Below are positions 8,435-17,179 of a stretch of 64,000 nucleotides of DNA, one piece after another. The DNA lies in contig PHAG01000007.1 in assembly GCA_002841625.1 (NCBI GenBank), forward strand, positions 124,001-188,000, written 5' to 3'. Both the position numbers and the translations under genes were made by a program. Origin of the DNA: Firmicutes bacterium HGW-Firmicutes-1. GTDB taxonomy: Bacteria > Bacillota > Clostridia > Lachnospirales > Vallitaleaceae. The notes under the pieces were generated by a model. That model did not search any database, was not told the origin of the DNA, and saw only the letters and a list, made by a program, of their open reading frames with translations. Every line of letters begins with the position of its first letter. Position 1 is the stretch's first letter.

Positions 8435-9094
8435 ATGAAAGAAGCAGAACTCATCAAAGTGATAGCACAAGTAGTAAAGAAGTATGTAATCGACTCTATT
8501 TATGTACCTGCGGGTGTGTCTAATAGGCACATCCACATTGAAAAAGAAGACTTTGAAATTTTATTTGGAAAAGGCCATGAATTATCTAAGTTAAAGGATC
8601 TTAAACAACCAGGGGAGTTTGCAGCCCATGAAACGGTGACACTCATTTCTGAAAAAGGTTCCATTTCAAAGGTTAGAGTACTTGGGCCTTTAAGAAAGCA
8701 AACACAGGTTGAACTTTCTTTATCAGATAGTTTTTTACTGGGTGTAAATAAAATCCCAGTTAGAGAGTCAGGGAATATAAAGGATTCTGAAGGAATCATT
8801 GTGCAAGGACCTGCTGGTGAGATTGAGATCAAACAAGGTGCAATTGCTGCACATAGACACATACATATGCCTCAAGATTTTGCTGATATTTATGGTTTTA
8901 AGGACAAAGAAATTGTATCAGTGAAATCAGAGGGAATTCGCTCTGTAACCTTTAATAATGTCATGCTTAGAGTCTCAAATAATTATGCATTAGAAATACA
9001 TCTAGATCTAGATGAAGCAAATGCAGCCTTGGTTAAAAATGGTGACCTTTTAAAAATTGTAAGACATGAAGGTGAAGCAAATGGATATGAATAG
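8435..9094 (+). CDS. pduL: Phosphate propanoyltransferase PduL
   Basis: 219 residues. It converts acyl-CoA plus phosphate to acyl-phosphate and CoA inside the compartment. It has two PduL beta-barrel repeats with zinc-binding His clusters: VSNRHIHIEKEDFEILFG near residue 28 and AAHRHIHMPQDFADIYGFKD near residue 140. The N-terminus, EAELIKVIAQVVKKYVID, has the amphipathic pattern of an encapsulation peptide. PduL replaces the unrelated Pta in BMCs. Its acyl-phosphate product would feed the kinase at 15290. ATG start 10 bp after the shell gene. Its 3' end overlaps the EutJ-like gene. Confidence 0.95.
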   Translation: MKEAELIKVIAQVVKKYVIDSIYVPAGVSNRHIHIEKEDFEILFGKGHELSKLKDLKQPGEFAAHETVTLISEKGSISKVRVLGPLRKQTQVELSLSDSFLLGVNKIPVRESGNIKDSEGIIVQGPAGEIEIKQGAIAAHRHIHMPQDFADIYGFKDKEIVSVKSEGIRSVTFNNVMLRVSNNYALEIHLDLDEANAALVKNGDLLKIVRHEGEANGYE

Positions 9095-9911
9095 GGTAAA
9101 TCAAGACATTAAAGATTTTGAAATCTTAATTGATGAAAAGATCTGTGGAGAATATGAAGGTGAGTTGTTTACAGGCGTTGATCTTGGAACAGCATATATC
9201 GTTTTAAGTGTTGTTGATAAATCTGGCAAAGCTGTTGCAGGAGCAAAAAAAAGAGCATCAGTGGTAAAAGATGGCGTTGTCGTTGACTACATAGGAGCCA
9301 TCAAAATCGTTAAGGAATTGAAGAGAGAGCTTGAAGAAATCATTGGGAAAAAATTGTTAAAAGCTGCTACAGCTATACCACCCGGTGTATCTGAAGGATC
9401 TGTAAAAGCAATTGTGAATGTTGTTGAAGCTTGTGAATTTGAAGTAATTAATGTAGTAGATGAACCTACAGCAGCTGCCAAAGTATTGTGTGTTCAAGAT
9501 GGAGCAGTGGTAGATGTTGGTGGCGGCACTACAGGAATATCAGTTATAGAAAGCGGTAAAGTAACCTTTACAGCAGACGAACCTACAGGTGGTCACCATA
9601 TGAGCTTAGTTTTAGCCGGTAGATATGGTTTAAATTATGAAGAAGCGGAAGTGTTAAAACATACAAAGGACAGAGAATGGGATGTATTTCCTGTTGTAGC
9701 CCCTGTAGTTGAGAAAATGGCGTCAATTGTAAATGGTTTTATCCATGGAAAAGAAGTCAGTGTCATTTATATTGTAGGTGGTGCAGCAACCTTTGTTGAT
9801 TTTGAAAAAGTCTTCAAACAAAAAACTGGATTAAACGTTATAAAACCTTACAACCCAATGTTAGTGACGCCACTAGGAATAGCCTTAAGCTGTTTAAGTG
9901 AGGTGGTATAG
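9081..9911 (+). CDS. eutJ: EutJ-like actin/Hsp70-fold chaperone protein
   Basis: About 276 residues. Several ATGs are possible (9066, 9081, 9087). 9081 is preferred because GAAGGTGA precedes it by 5 bases; it overlaps the end of pduL by 14 bp. ASKHA-fold motifs are TGVDLGTAYIVLSVVD (phosphate 1), GAVVDVGGGTTGISVI (phosphate 2), VVDEPTAAAKVL, and IVGGAATFVDFEKVF (adenosine). EutJ is a BMC-associated protein of unproven function, proposed as a chaperone. It is found in many firmicute Pdu loci as well as Eut loci. Confidence 0.88.
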   Translation: MDMNRVNQDIKDFEILIDEKICGEYEGELFTGVDLGTAYIVLSVVDKSGKAVAGAKKRASVVKDGVVVDYIGAIKIVKELKRELEEIIGKKLLKAATAIPPGVSEGSVKAIVNVVEACEFEVINVVDEPTAAAKVLCVQDGAVVDVGGGTTGISVIESGKVTFTADEPTGGHHMSLVLAGRYGLNYEEAEVLKHTKDREWDVFPVVAPVVEKMASIVNGFIHGKEVSVIYIVGGAATFVDFEKVFKQKTGLNVIKPYNPMLVTPLGIALSCLSEVV

Positions 9912-9913
9912 TT

Positions 9914-10582
9914 TTGAATATTGATATGATCGTGAATGAAGTAATCAGACGGATCAAGCTTATGCTCAATACCCATAAAGGGCTTATCGTAATAAGAGAA
10001 AAAACGGACTATTCATTACTGAATATTTTGCTATTATCAATGAAAGACAATGGATTTATATTTGATGCAGTAGTAATCAGTCATCAAAAGGAAGAGATAG
10101 AATTAGATCAAGGGCTTATGAATATTACCTTTCTAAAAGAAGCAGAGTTATTAGATAACCTTGAAAGTATTCATAAATATGAAGTGATTGTATTAAGTAA
10201 TTTAAACATCATTGAAATTGGAAAGTTGACAAATCTTAACATTGAAAACAAATTTTTGTATTTGGTATATGAGGCTTTAAAAGAAGGAAAAGAAGTATAT
10301 GGTTTCTCTAAAGACTTAGATATTAAGAACAATATTAATCTTAGAAGTTTAACCTTAAAATTATGCAAAGCATTAGAAGATATTGGACTTAAGATGATCA
10401 TTGGAAAAAATGAATTCATAAAAGTAGACAGTAGTATTGTCACAATAGATAGGAATGTCATCACATTAGAATGTGTTAACACCCTGGTAAAAGGAAGTCT
10501 ACTCGTTCAAAAAAGTGCTATTTTAACAAATGCAGCTAAGGATTATTTATCTCAAAATAAAATTGATATTTTAAGAAGGTAG
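9914..10582 (+). CDS. pduM: PduM-like microcompartment assembly protein
   Basis: 222 residues, TTG start with AGGTGG upstream. The C-terminal part (LVKGSLLVQKSAILTNAAKDYLSQNKIDI) aligns by pattern with the end of enteric PduM (~160 residues), a structural protein needed for proper compartments. The N-terminus, NIDMIVNEVIRRIKLMLN, is an amphipathic helix like those of other Pdu lumen proteins here. It is longer than enteric PduM, with a variable middle, so the assignment rests on the termini and on position between eutJ and pduN. Confidence 0.7.
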   Translation: MNIDMIVNEVIRRIKLMLNTHKGLIVIREKTDYSLLNILLLSMKDNGFIFDAVVISHQKEEIELDQGLMNITFLKEAELLDNLESIHKYEVIVLSNLNIIEIGKLTNLNIENKFLYLVYEALKEGKEVYGFSKDLDIKNNINLRSLTLKLCKALEDIGLKMIIGKNEFIKVDSSIVTIDRNVITLECVNTLVKGSLLVQKSAILTNAAKDYLSQNKIDILRR

Positions 10583-10592
10583 GGTGATCACA

Positions 10593-10856
10593 ATGTATTT
10601 AGCAGAGGTCAGAGGACACGTTGTTGCAACAACTAAAAATGAATATTTGGTAGGAAAGAAACTTTTAATTGTTCAACCCTTAAGTCCTAGTTTTGAACCT
10701 TATGGTGAGGCAATCGTAGCGATTGATACAGTAGGTGCAGGCTTTTCTGATAGAGTTTTAGTTGCTACAGGTAGCTCTGCAAGAGCCATTTTTGATGAGA
10801 AGGCGCCGGTTGATGCTGCCATTGTTGCTATCATTGACACGCTTGAAAGGCATTAG
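10593..10856 (+). CDS. pduN: BMC-P pentameric vertex protein PduN
   Basis: 87 residues from ATG 10593. A GTG at 10584 in the same frame is less likely because the AGGGTGAT ribosome site (10581-10588) fits the ATG. EutN/CcmL fold: MYLAEVRGHVVATTKNEYLVGKKLLIVQPL, then EAIVAIDTVGAGFSDRVLVATGSSAR and the C-terminal PVDAAIVAIIDTLE. Pentamers cap the vertices of the shell. It begins 10 bp after pduM. Confidence 0.95.
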   Translation: MYLAEVRGHVVATTKNEYLVGKKLLIVQPLSPSFEPYGEAIVAIDTVGAGFSDRVLVATGSSARAIFDEKAPVDAAIVAIIDTLERH

Positions 10857-10866
10857 GTGAATATCT

Positions 10867-11811
10867 ATGAGCAAGATATACACAAAAGGCGGAGATAAAG
10901 GTGAAACAAGCCTATATGGTGGTTCAAGAATTCTCAAATCTTCAAAAAAAGTCGGAGCTTACGGAAGTGTTGATCAAGCAAATGCAGCAATTGGTGTAGC
11001 TTGTGTAAAGATTAAGGATCGAGTTTTAAAAGACTTATTAAAAATAATTCAAGAAAAATTATTTGTAGTTGGTGGAGAACTCGCATCTGATGAAAAAGGA
11101 ATAGAGAAGCTTAAAAATCAAATTTTAGAAGCGGATGTAACTTTTCTTGAAAGAGTCATAGATGAGCTAACGAGCAAGTTATCTGAGATGCCTTGTTTTA
11201 TTGTTCCAGGGGCTTCAGAGGAAGCAGCTTACCTCCATGTTGCAAGAACAGCGGTAAGGCTTGCAGAACGAGAAATCGTAAATCTAAGTGATGAGCAAGA
11301 CGTAAGAGTCTATATATTGGAATTTATAAATAGATTATCTGATTTGCTTTTTGTAATGAGCAGATATGTAGTAGAAGTGAAGGAAGATGAAAAGAATAAT
11401 GAAGAAAATACTGTAGGTATAAGCTTAGAATTAGCAAACGAAATGGCTGCCTTTTCAATTCATAAAGCGCAGGAATTAAAGGTTCCAGTCGTCATTTCAA
11501 TTGTAGATGAAGGTGGTAATCTCATACTTTTAAATAGAATGGGGAATGCCCATATTGGAAGTATAGACATTTCCATAAATAAAGCGTACACCTCCATGGC
11601 TTTTAAGCTAACCACTGAAACACTTGGAAAACTAGCACTGCCAGGTGAAGCCCTATACGGTATTCAAAATACAAATGGTGGTAAGGTAGTTGTTTTTGGT
11701 GGAGGTATTCCAATTTATTTAAAGGGTAAACTTGTAGGAGCAATTGGCATAAGTGGTGGCAGCGTTGAAGAAGACATTTTAATCGCTGAAGCGGCTTTGA
11801 AAAACTTATAA
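10867..11811 (+). CDS. pduO: ATP:cob(I)alamin adenosyltransferase PduO, two-domain
   Basis: 314 residues. Residues 1-180 are a PduO-type adenosyltransferase: IYTKGGDKGETSLYGGSRI is the ATP-binding N-terminus, followed by VGAYGSVDQANAAIG and FIVPGASEEAAYLHVARTAVR. Residues ~185-314 are a GlcG/PduOC (DUF336) domain, which binds haem in some homologues (ELANEMAAFSIHKAQEL, then GNAHIGSIDISINKAYTS). It makes AdoCbl from cob(I)alamin for the dehydratase, working with the reductase PduS. A second, unrelated adenosyltransferase is at 39093. ATG with AGGTGA upstream. Confidence 0.95.
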   Translation: MSKIYTKGGDKGETSLYGGSRILKSSKKVGAYGSVDQANAAIGVACVKIKDRVLKDLLKIIQEKLFVVGGELASDEKGIEKLKNQILEADVTFLERVIDELTSKLSEMPCFIVPGASEEAAYLHVARTAVRLAEREIVNLSDEQDVRVYILEFINRLSDLLFVMSRYVVEVKEDEKNNEENTVGISLELANEMAAFSIHKAQELKVPVVISIVDEGGNLILLNRMGNAHIGSIDISINKAYTSMAFKLTTETLGKLALPGEALYGIQNTNGGKVVVFGGGIPIYLKGKLVGAIGISGGSVEEDILIAEAALKNL

Positions 11812-11825
11812 TAAGAGGTGAAACA

Positions 11826-13226
11826 ATGAATATTGATTCAAAACAACTAGAAAAAATAGTGAAATTGGTAGCAAGTAAAATTGAAAATTATGAAGCGCAA
11901 CCTTCAGAAAACTTGAATCGCTTAGGTATTTTTGAGGATATGGAGGATGCGGTTGAGGCTGCTTATCAGGCTCAAAAGGTGCTTTTTGAAATGACACTTT
12001 CAGATAGAAAGAAAATCATTGATTCAATAAAGGCACATCTTAGAAACCATATTGAAGAAATCTCAAGACTAGCCTATGAAGAAACAAAAATGGGAAGATA
12101 CGAACATAAATTAATTAAAAATGCATTGGTCATTGATAAAACACCTTCTGTAGAAGATCTGAAAGCAGGTGTGTTTACCGGAGATGATGGACTTACACTT
12201 CTTGAAATGTCACCATTTGGTGTGATTGGAGCTATTTCTCCATCAACAAACCCATCAGAAACAGTAATTTGTAATGCCATTGGAATGATCGCTGCTGGAA
12301 ATTCAGTTGTATTTTCACCACATCCTGGGGCTTATCATACTTCGAATAGAACGGTTGAACTGATCAATGAAGCAATTGCACTTGTAGATGGACCTAAGAA
12401 CCTAGTTTGTACAGTGGATCATCCAAGCCTTACCAAAGCAAACACCATGATGAATCATCCGAAAATTAATTTGATTTGTGCTACGGGAGGACCGGCAGTT
12501 GTGAAAGCAGTTTTATCTACCGGGAAAAAGGCAATAGGAGCTGGAGCTGGCAATCCTCCTGTATTTGTTGATAAGACAGCTAATATTGAAAATGCAGCAA
12601 GAGATATCGTACTAGGTAGTAGCTTCGATAACAATATTCCATGTATTGCAGAAAAAGAGGCAATTGTAGTGGATGAAGTATGTGACTATCTCATTTTCAA
12701 TATGAAGAACAATGGTGCTTATGAAGTAAAAGACAAAGAACTTTGTTTACTAGAAAAATTAGTTCTTTGTGACAAGGGATTTGCCAAAAAAGAATTTATA
12801 GGAAAAAACGCAGATTATATTCTTTCTAAAATAGGTATTGAGGTCGATCCTTCGATTGTTCTCATTATTATGGAAGTATCAAAGGAACATCCTTTTGTAC
12901 AAGAAGAGCTTATGATGCCGATTCTTCCAATTGTTAGAGTGAAAGATGCGAAAGAGGGTATTGATTTGGCTTGCCAAGTTGAACATGGAAATAGACATAC
13001 TGCAATTTGTCATTCACGTGATATTGAAGTGCTTTCTGAAATGGGAAGAAGAATACAAACAACAATATTTGTTAAAAATGGGCCATCTTACGCTGGAATA
13101 GGTGTTGGAGGAGAAGGTTTTACAACCTTTACAATCGCAGGACCTACGGGTGAAGGCTTAACTTCTGCAAGTACCTTCACAAGGAAGAGAAGATGTGTTT
13201 TAGTGAATGGCTTTAACATTAAATAA
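11826..13226 (+). CDS. pduP: CoA-acylating propionaldehyde dehydrogenase PduP
   Basis: 466 residues. It oxidises the BMC aldehyde to acyl-CoA with NAD. The N-terminus, MNIDSKQLEKIVKLVASKIE, is the classic PduP encapsulation peptide, joined by a short linker. The catalytic Cys lies in FDNNIPCIAEKEAIVV, and the coenzyme-binding part includes IGAISPSTNPSETVICNAIGMIAAGN and ICATGGPAVVKAVLSTGKKAIGAGAGNPP. Product end: GVGGEGFTTFTIAGPTGEG. ATG with AGAGGTGA upstream, 14 bp after pduO. No BMC alcohol dehydrogenase (PduQ) was found in the window to recycle NADH. Confidence 0.96.
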   Translation: MNIDSKQLEKIVKLVASKIENYEAQPSENLNRLGIFEDMEDAVEAAYQAQKVLFEMTLSDRKKIIDSIKAHLRNHIEEISRLAYEETKMGRYEHKLIKNALVIDKTPSVEDLKAGVFTGDDGLTLLEMSPFGVIGAISPSTNPSETVICNAIGMIAAGNSVVFSPHPGAYHTSNRTVELINEAIALVDGPKNLVCTVDHPSLTKANTMMNHPKINLICATGGPAVVKAVLSTGKKAIGAGAGNPPVFVDKTANIENAARDIVLGSSFDNNIPCIAEKEAIVVDEVCDYLIFNMKNNGAYEVKDKELCLLEKLVLCDKGFAKKEFIGKNADYILSKIGIEVDPSIVLIIMEVSKEHPFVQEELMMPILPIVRVKDAKEGIDLACQVEHGNRHTAICHSRDIEVLSEMGRRIQTTIFVKNGPSYAGIGVGGEGFTTFTIAGPTGEGLTSASTFTRKRRCVLVNGFNIK

Positions 13227-13239
13227 CGGGGTGATAAAA

Positions 13240-14565
13240 GTGGAAAATCTAATAAATATAATCAAGGATGCTGGTGTTGTTGGTGCAGGTGGTGCAGGAT
13301 TTCCTACACACGTAAAATTTGATGCTAAAGCAGATTTCGTCATCGTAAATGGTGCAGAATGTGAGCCGTTGCTTAGAGTAGACCAAATCTTAATGGATTT
13401 AGAAGCAGAAAAAATTCTTTTTGCTCTAGATCAATGTGTTACCCATGTTGGCGCTAAAGAAGGCATCCTTGGGTTAAAGAATAAGTATACCAAGGCAATC
13501 GCATCACTAACAAAAGCTTTAGAAAAATATCCGCATCTGCGCATTCATCTACTGGAAAATGTGTATCCAGCTGGAGATGAACAATATTTGGTTTATGTTA
13601 CAACTGGAAGGATAGTTCCTGAAGGTGGTATTCCAATCATGGTAGGGACTATTGTTACAAATGTAGAAACCTTGCTTAATATTTATAATGGAATCCACAA
13701 TACACCAGTAACGGAAAAATATTTAACAATAGCAGGTGCAGTAAAGAATCCAATTACTGTAAAAGTACCCTTAGGGATAACTGTGCGAGAGGTTCTTCAT
13801 CTCGCAGGTGGTCCACTAAATGAGAATTATAAAGTAATTGATGGTGGACCAATGATGGGTAAAATATTAGCCTCCATTGATGAACCTGTAAAAAAAGCAT
13901 CTAAAGGATATATCGTATTACCTGAAGAGCATCCATTGATTAAGAACAAAGAGAAATCAGTTACACGAGTGCTTAAAGAAGCGCAAACTTCCTGTTGTCA
14001 TTGTGACTTGTGTACAGATGTTTGTCCAAGATATCTTTTAGGGCACAAAATACATCCTTCTAAGCTTATGAGGATTTCGAGCTACGGTTCCCTTGGAGAC
14101 AAAAATGCAAGTTTAGATGAAGCATTCCTCTGTTGTGAATGTGGGTTATGTGAACAGGCATGTATCATGAACCTACAACCTTGGAAAGTAAATATGAATA
14201 TAAAGAAACAACTGAATGAAATGGGAATAAAAAATCCAAACAATAGAAAGCCAACTGAAGTAAATCCATTTTTTAAATATAGAGGGTTTCCGGTTAAGAA
14301 GCTCATTTACAGACTTGAGCTTGATCAGTATGATGTAGATGCACCGTTAACTCAAATAGACCAGTGTTTTGAGGAAGTGACGATATTAAATAAACAACAT
14401 ATAGGTGCGCCATCGGTTCTTTGGGTAAAAGAAGGAGAAACTGTTACAAAAGGGCAACTCATTTTTAGAGCTAAAGACAATGCCTTAGGCGTAAATATAC
14501 ACGCTAGTATTTCTGGTACTGTTGTTAAAGTCTTTGGAGATAAGGTCATCATTAAAAGTACATAG
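13240..14565 (+). CDS. pduS: Cobalamin reductase PduS
   Basis: 441 residues from GTG 13240. A longer frame from 13207 overlaps pduP, but the GGGGTGAT ribosome site at 13228-13235 favours GTG 13240. RnfC-like flavoprotein: N-terminal GVVGAGGAGFPTHVKFDAK (flavin/NADH domain), then two 4Fe-4S clusters around CCHCDLCTDVCP and CCECGLCEQAC (near residues 255 and 300), and a barrel-sandwich C-terminal domain (WVKEGETVTKGQLIFRAKDN). It reduces cob(III)/cob(II)alamin for PduO. It is followed by pduT, a shell protein with an Fe-S Cys, a plausible electron-transfer partner. Confidence 0.94.
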   Translation: MENLINIIKDAGVVGAGGAGFPTHVKFDAKADFVIVNGAECEPLLRVDQILMDLEAEKILFALDQCVTHVGAKEGILGLKNKYTKAIASLTKALEKYPHLRIHLLENVYPAGDEQYLVYVTTGRIVPEGGIPIMVGTIVTNVETLLNIYNGIHNTPVTEKYLTIAGAVKNPITVKVPLGITVREVLHLAGGPLNENYKVIDGGPMMGKILASIDEPVKKASKGYIVLPEEHPLIKNKEKSVTRVLKEAQTSCCHCDLCTDVCPRYLLGHKIHPSKLMRISSYGSLGDKNASLDEAFLCCECGLCEQACIMNLQPWKVNMNIKKQLNEMGIKNPNNRKPTEVNPFFKYRGFPVKKLIYRLELDQYDVDAPLTQIDQCFEEVTILNKQHIGAPSVLWVKEGETVTKGQLIFRAKDNALGVNIHASISGTVVKVFGDKVIIKST

Positions 14566-14591
14566 AAAGTCTATGACTAAAAGGAGGAAAT

Positions 14592-15143
14592 ATGAAAAAT
14601 TCCATTGGTTTATTAGAATTTAAAAGTATTGCAAAAGGTATAGAGGTAACCGATGAAGTGTTAAAATCCTCTAATGTAGAGCTTATATCCGCAAATCCAA
14701 TATGTCCAGGAAAATATATTTCAATTGTTTCTGGAGATGTAGGTGCAGTAAAAAATGCTGTGGAGATAGGAAAGAAACTTGGTGGTGTATTCCAGATTGA
14801 GGCTCTTGTCATAGCAAATATTCATCCTGATATTTTTCCGGCGTTAACAGGAACGGCCGAAATGCATCCAATTAGTTGTATAGGTATTATTGAAACAATG
14901 TCTTCCCTTAGTTCGATTATGGTAGCAGACACGGCAATTAAAGCCTCAAATATAAATATTATTGAAATTAGAATTGCTAGAGGCTTAGGTGGTAAAGGTT
15001 TTACCATTATTTCTGGTGAAGTATCTTCTGTGAAAAGAGCGATTATGGCTGTAGAAGATAAGTATATGGCTACTGGAGAAATACTTTGTGCTTCTACTGT
15101 TGCAAACCCAGAAAAAGAGCTTATTAAAAAGATCTTTGGATAA
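14592..15143 (+). CDS. pduT: BMC-T shell protein PduT
   Basis: 183 residues, two BMC domains (NSIGLLEFKSIAKGIEVTD; SCIGIIETMSSLSSIMVAD). Cys38 in NPICPGKY matches the Cys38 of Salmonella PduT, where three subunits hold one 4Fe-4S cluster at the trimer pore. It directly follows pduS, the Fe-S flavoprotein, as in enteric loci, consistent with electron passage across the shell. ATG with AAAAGGAGG upstream. A paralogue with the same Cys lies at 16424-16963. Confidence 0.94.
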   Translation: MKNSIGLLEFKSIAKGIEVTDEVLKSSNVELISANPICPGKYISIVSGDVGAVKNAVEIGKKLGGVFQIEALVIANIHPDIFPALTGTAEMHPISCIGIIETMSSLSSIMVADTAIKASNINIIEIRIARGLGGKGFTIISGEVSSVKRAIMAVEDKYMATGEILCASTVANPEKELIKKIFG

Positions 15144-15211
15144 ACAAATTAGTCATTTTATTACCCTCATATGGAATTATAGAGGGAAAAACAATACATA
15201 ATAGTTTATGA

Positions 15212-15278
15212 TTGCAATGATGAGCTAAAGCTGTATTCGTCCCCCAGCGATATAGCTTTGTTTTAGCTCAGCTTGCAA
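15212..15278 (+). promoter_or_regulatory. Long imperfect hairpin just upstream of the butyrate kinase ribosome site
   Basis: TTGCAA (15212-15217) pairs with TTGCAA (15273-15278). TGAGCTAAA (15221-15229) pairs with TTTAGCTCA (15262-15270). GCTGTAT (15230-15236) pairs with ATATAGC (15250-15256, one G-T). The 13-nt loop holds a run of five C. No T-tract follows; instead AAAGGAG of the kinase gene begins at the base of the stem. It may influence translation or mRNA processing. Folding was judged by eye. Confidence 0.45.
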
Positions 15279-15289
15279 AAGGAGAAAAA

Positions 15290-16360
15290 ATGAACAAGTT
15301 TAAATCATTAATTATTAACCCAGGCTCTACATCCACAAAAATAGCGATTTTTGAGGATGAAAATGAAATATATAGTAAAACCATTAGACATGATACAGAT
15401 GAGCTAATAGAATATACAAGTGTATTTTCACAATATCAATTTAGAAAGAAAACAATCATAGATGCGTTAATAGAAGAAAAATTCGATATGAACTCTTTAG
15501 ATGTGATTATTGGAAGAGGTGGTATGCTTAGACCACTTGAAGGTGGCGTTTATACAGTAAATGCAAAGATGTTAAAGGATTTGGAATCTGGTGAATACGG
15601 AGAACATGCTTCTAGCCTTGGTGCAAAGCTGGCATTAGAAATTGGAGATCCTCTTCGTATTCCTTCTTATATTGTTGATCCAGTTGTTGTAGATGAGCTT
15701 GAGGAAATTGCTCGTATCTCTGGAATACCAGAAATTAAAAGAAAAAGTATCTTTCACGCACTGAATCAAAAAGCAGTTGCAAGAAAAGCTGCGAAGGAAT
15801 TAGGCTCTACCTATGAAAACCTAAATTTTGTTGTTGCTCACCTTGGTGGTGGAATATCTGTAGGTGCTCATGAAAAAGGTCGAGTGATTGATGTGAATAA
15901 TGCAGTAGATGGAGAAGGTTCTTTTTCTCCTGAACGAAGTGGTGGCGTACCAGTAGGTTCTGTTGTAAAGCTGTGCTATGCAGGAAAATACACCTATAAT
16001 GAAATGAAAAAGAAAATAACAGGCAAGGGCGGTCTTCTAGCCTATCTAGGGACATCAGATGGTAGAGAGGTTGAAAAGCGTATTGAAAGTGGTGATGAGA
16101 ACGCAGGACTTATTTATGAAGCGATGGCTTATCAAACGGCAAAAGAAATAGGTGCGTATGCAACCGTATTAAAAGGGAAAGTTGATGCTATTATTTTAAC
16201 AGGTGGATTGCTTTATGATAAAAATATAAAAAAATGGATTGTAGAACGAATCGATTTTATTGCACCTATCATCGTTTATCCTGGAGAAGATGAGATGGCT
16301 GCATTAGCAGAAGGCGGACTTCGGATTTTAAGAGGTGAAGAAAAACCGATCCTCTATTAA
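15290..16360 (+). CDS. buk: Butyrate kinase-type short-chain acyl kinase
   Basis: 356 residues, matching butyrate kinase (~355) rather than acetate/propionate kinase (~400). ASKHA fold: N-terminal SLIINPGSTSTKIAIFEDE, RGGMLRPLEGGVYTV, FVVAHLGGGISVGAHEKG, DGEGSFSPERSGGVP, and IILTGGLLYDK. It converts acyl-phosphate and ADP to carboxylate and ATP. Lying between two pduT paralogues, it most likely takes the place of PduW, using the acyl-phosphate from PduL. A PduW-like role is inferred; the preferred chain length cannot be read. ATG with AAAAGGAG upstream. Confidence 0.9.
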   Translation: MNKFKSLIINPGSTSTKIAIFEDENEIYSKTIRHDTDELIEYTSVFSQYQFRKKTIIDALIEEKFDMNSLDVIIGRGGMLRPLEGGVYTVNAKMLKDLESGEYGEHASSLGAKLALEIGDPLRIPSYIVDPVVVDELEEIARISGIPEIKRKSIFHALNQKAVARKAAKELGSTYENLNFVVAHLGGGISVGAHEKGRVIDVNNAVDGEGSFSPERSGGVPVGSVVKLCYAGKYTYNEMKKKITGKGGLLAYLGTSDGREVEKRIESGDENAGLIYEAMAYQTAKEIGAYATVLKGKVDAIILTGGLLYDKNIKKWIVERIDFIAPIIVYPGEDEMAALAEGGLRILRGEEKPILY

Positions 16361-16423
16361 TATAAAAATAAAGTATTAAAAATATAGATATGAATATTTA
16401 TTGGTTGAAAGAGAGGAAAAAAC

Positions 16424-16963
16424 ATGGACAGTAGCATAGGTTTATTCGAATTCTATTCAATCTCAGATGGATTAAAGATGACGGATATCATATTAAAAAG
16501 CTCAAATGTACAGATACATAAAAATGAAATCATTTGTCCTGGAAAATACGCACTACTTGTTAAAGGCGAGTTTAAGGCAGTGAGCAATGCTGTAAATAGA
16601 GCAAAAAGTGAAAATATGGTTACCATGCTGAAAGCAGAGCTCATTGCAGATATTTCAAATAAAGTATTTGAGGCCATTAACAGAAATGTGGTTTTAGAAA
16701 AGGTTGATTCTGTAGGTGTATTAGAAACAAAAAACTATGTTATGTCACTTGTTTTAGCTGATCTAATGATAAAAAGTGCAAACATTACGATTCAGAAGAT
16801 ACCAGATAGACTTGGCGTTGTTGGAAAAGGACTCGTTATTTATAGTGGATCGACCTCTGAGGTAAGTAGTGCCCATAATAGTGCGATTGCCTCTAAGTTT
16901 GCAGATAATATTATTAGCTCGAATATCATTCATAAACCTTCCTTTAACTATTTTAATGTTTAA
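16424..16963 (+). CDS. Second PduT-like BMC-T shell protein
   Basis: 179 residues with two BMC domains (SSIGLFEFYSISDGLKMTD; DSVGVLETKNYVMSLVLAD). Cys38 in EIICPGKYALLV is at the same position as in PduT (14592-15143), so it probably also binds a trimer-centre Fe-S cluster. The rest is clearly diverged from PduT, especially the second domain and C-terminus (IHKPSFNYFNV). Start ATG with GAGAGG upstream, 63 bp after the kinase. Two Cys38 BMC-T paralogues in one locus allow homo- or hetero-trimers. Confidence 0.88.
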   Translation: MDSSIGLFEFYSISDGLKMTDIILKSSNVQIHKNEIICPGKYALLVKGEFKAVSNAVNRAKSENMVTMLKAELIADISNKVFEAINRNVVLEKVDSVGVLETKNYVMSLVLADLMIKSANITIQKIPDRLGVVGKGLVIYSGSTSEVSSAHNSAIASKFADNIISSNIIHKPSFNYFNV

Positions 16964-17179
16964 AAATAGGAATTATTTATGGAATCAATGCTGTAGGAAA
17001 GCAAAATTTTATAACGAGCCCTTAGCACGTGATTATGATAGAAATATTACCTGAATATGTGCAAATTTTTATTATATATAATTCAAAAAACCCTTTATTA
17101 TAGAGAGAACGAACTATAGTAGCTTGTATAGTGTTCTGTAGTTTACTGTACAAGGATAAATCGGGGAGTGGAGGGTTTT

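Noticed and set aside
13207-13239. Longer PduS start inside pduP
   Set aside because: The GTG at 13240 has a well-placed GGGGTGAT and gives the normal PduS N-terminus.
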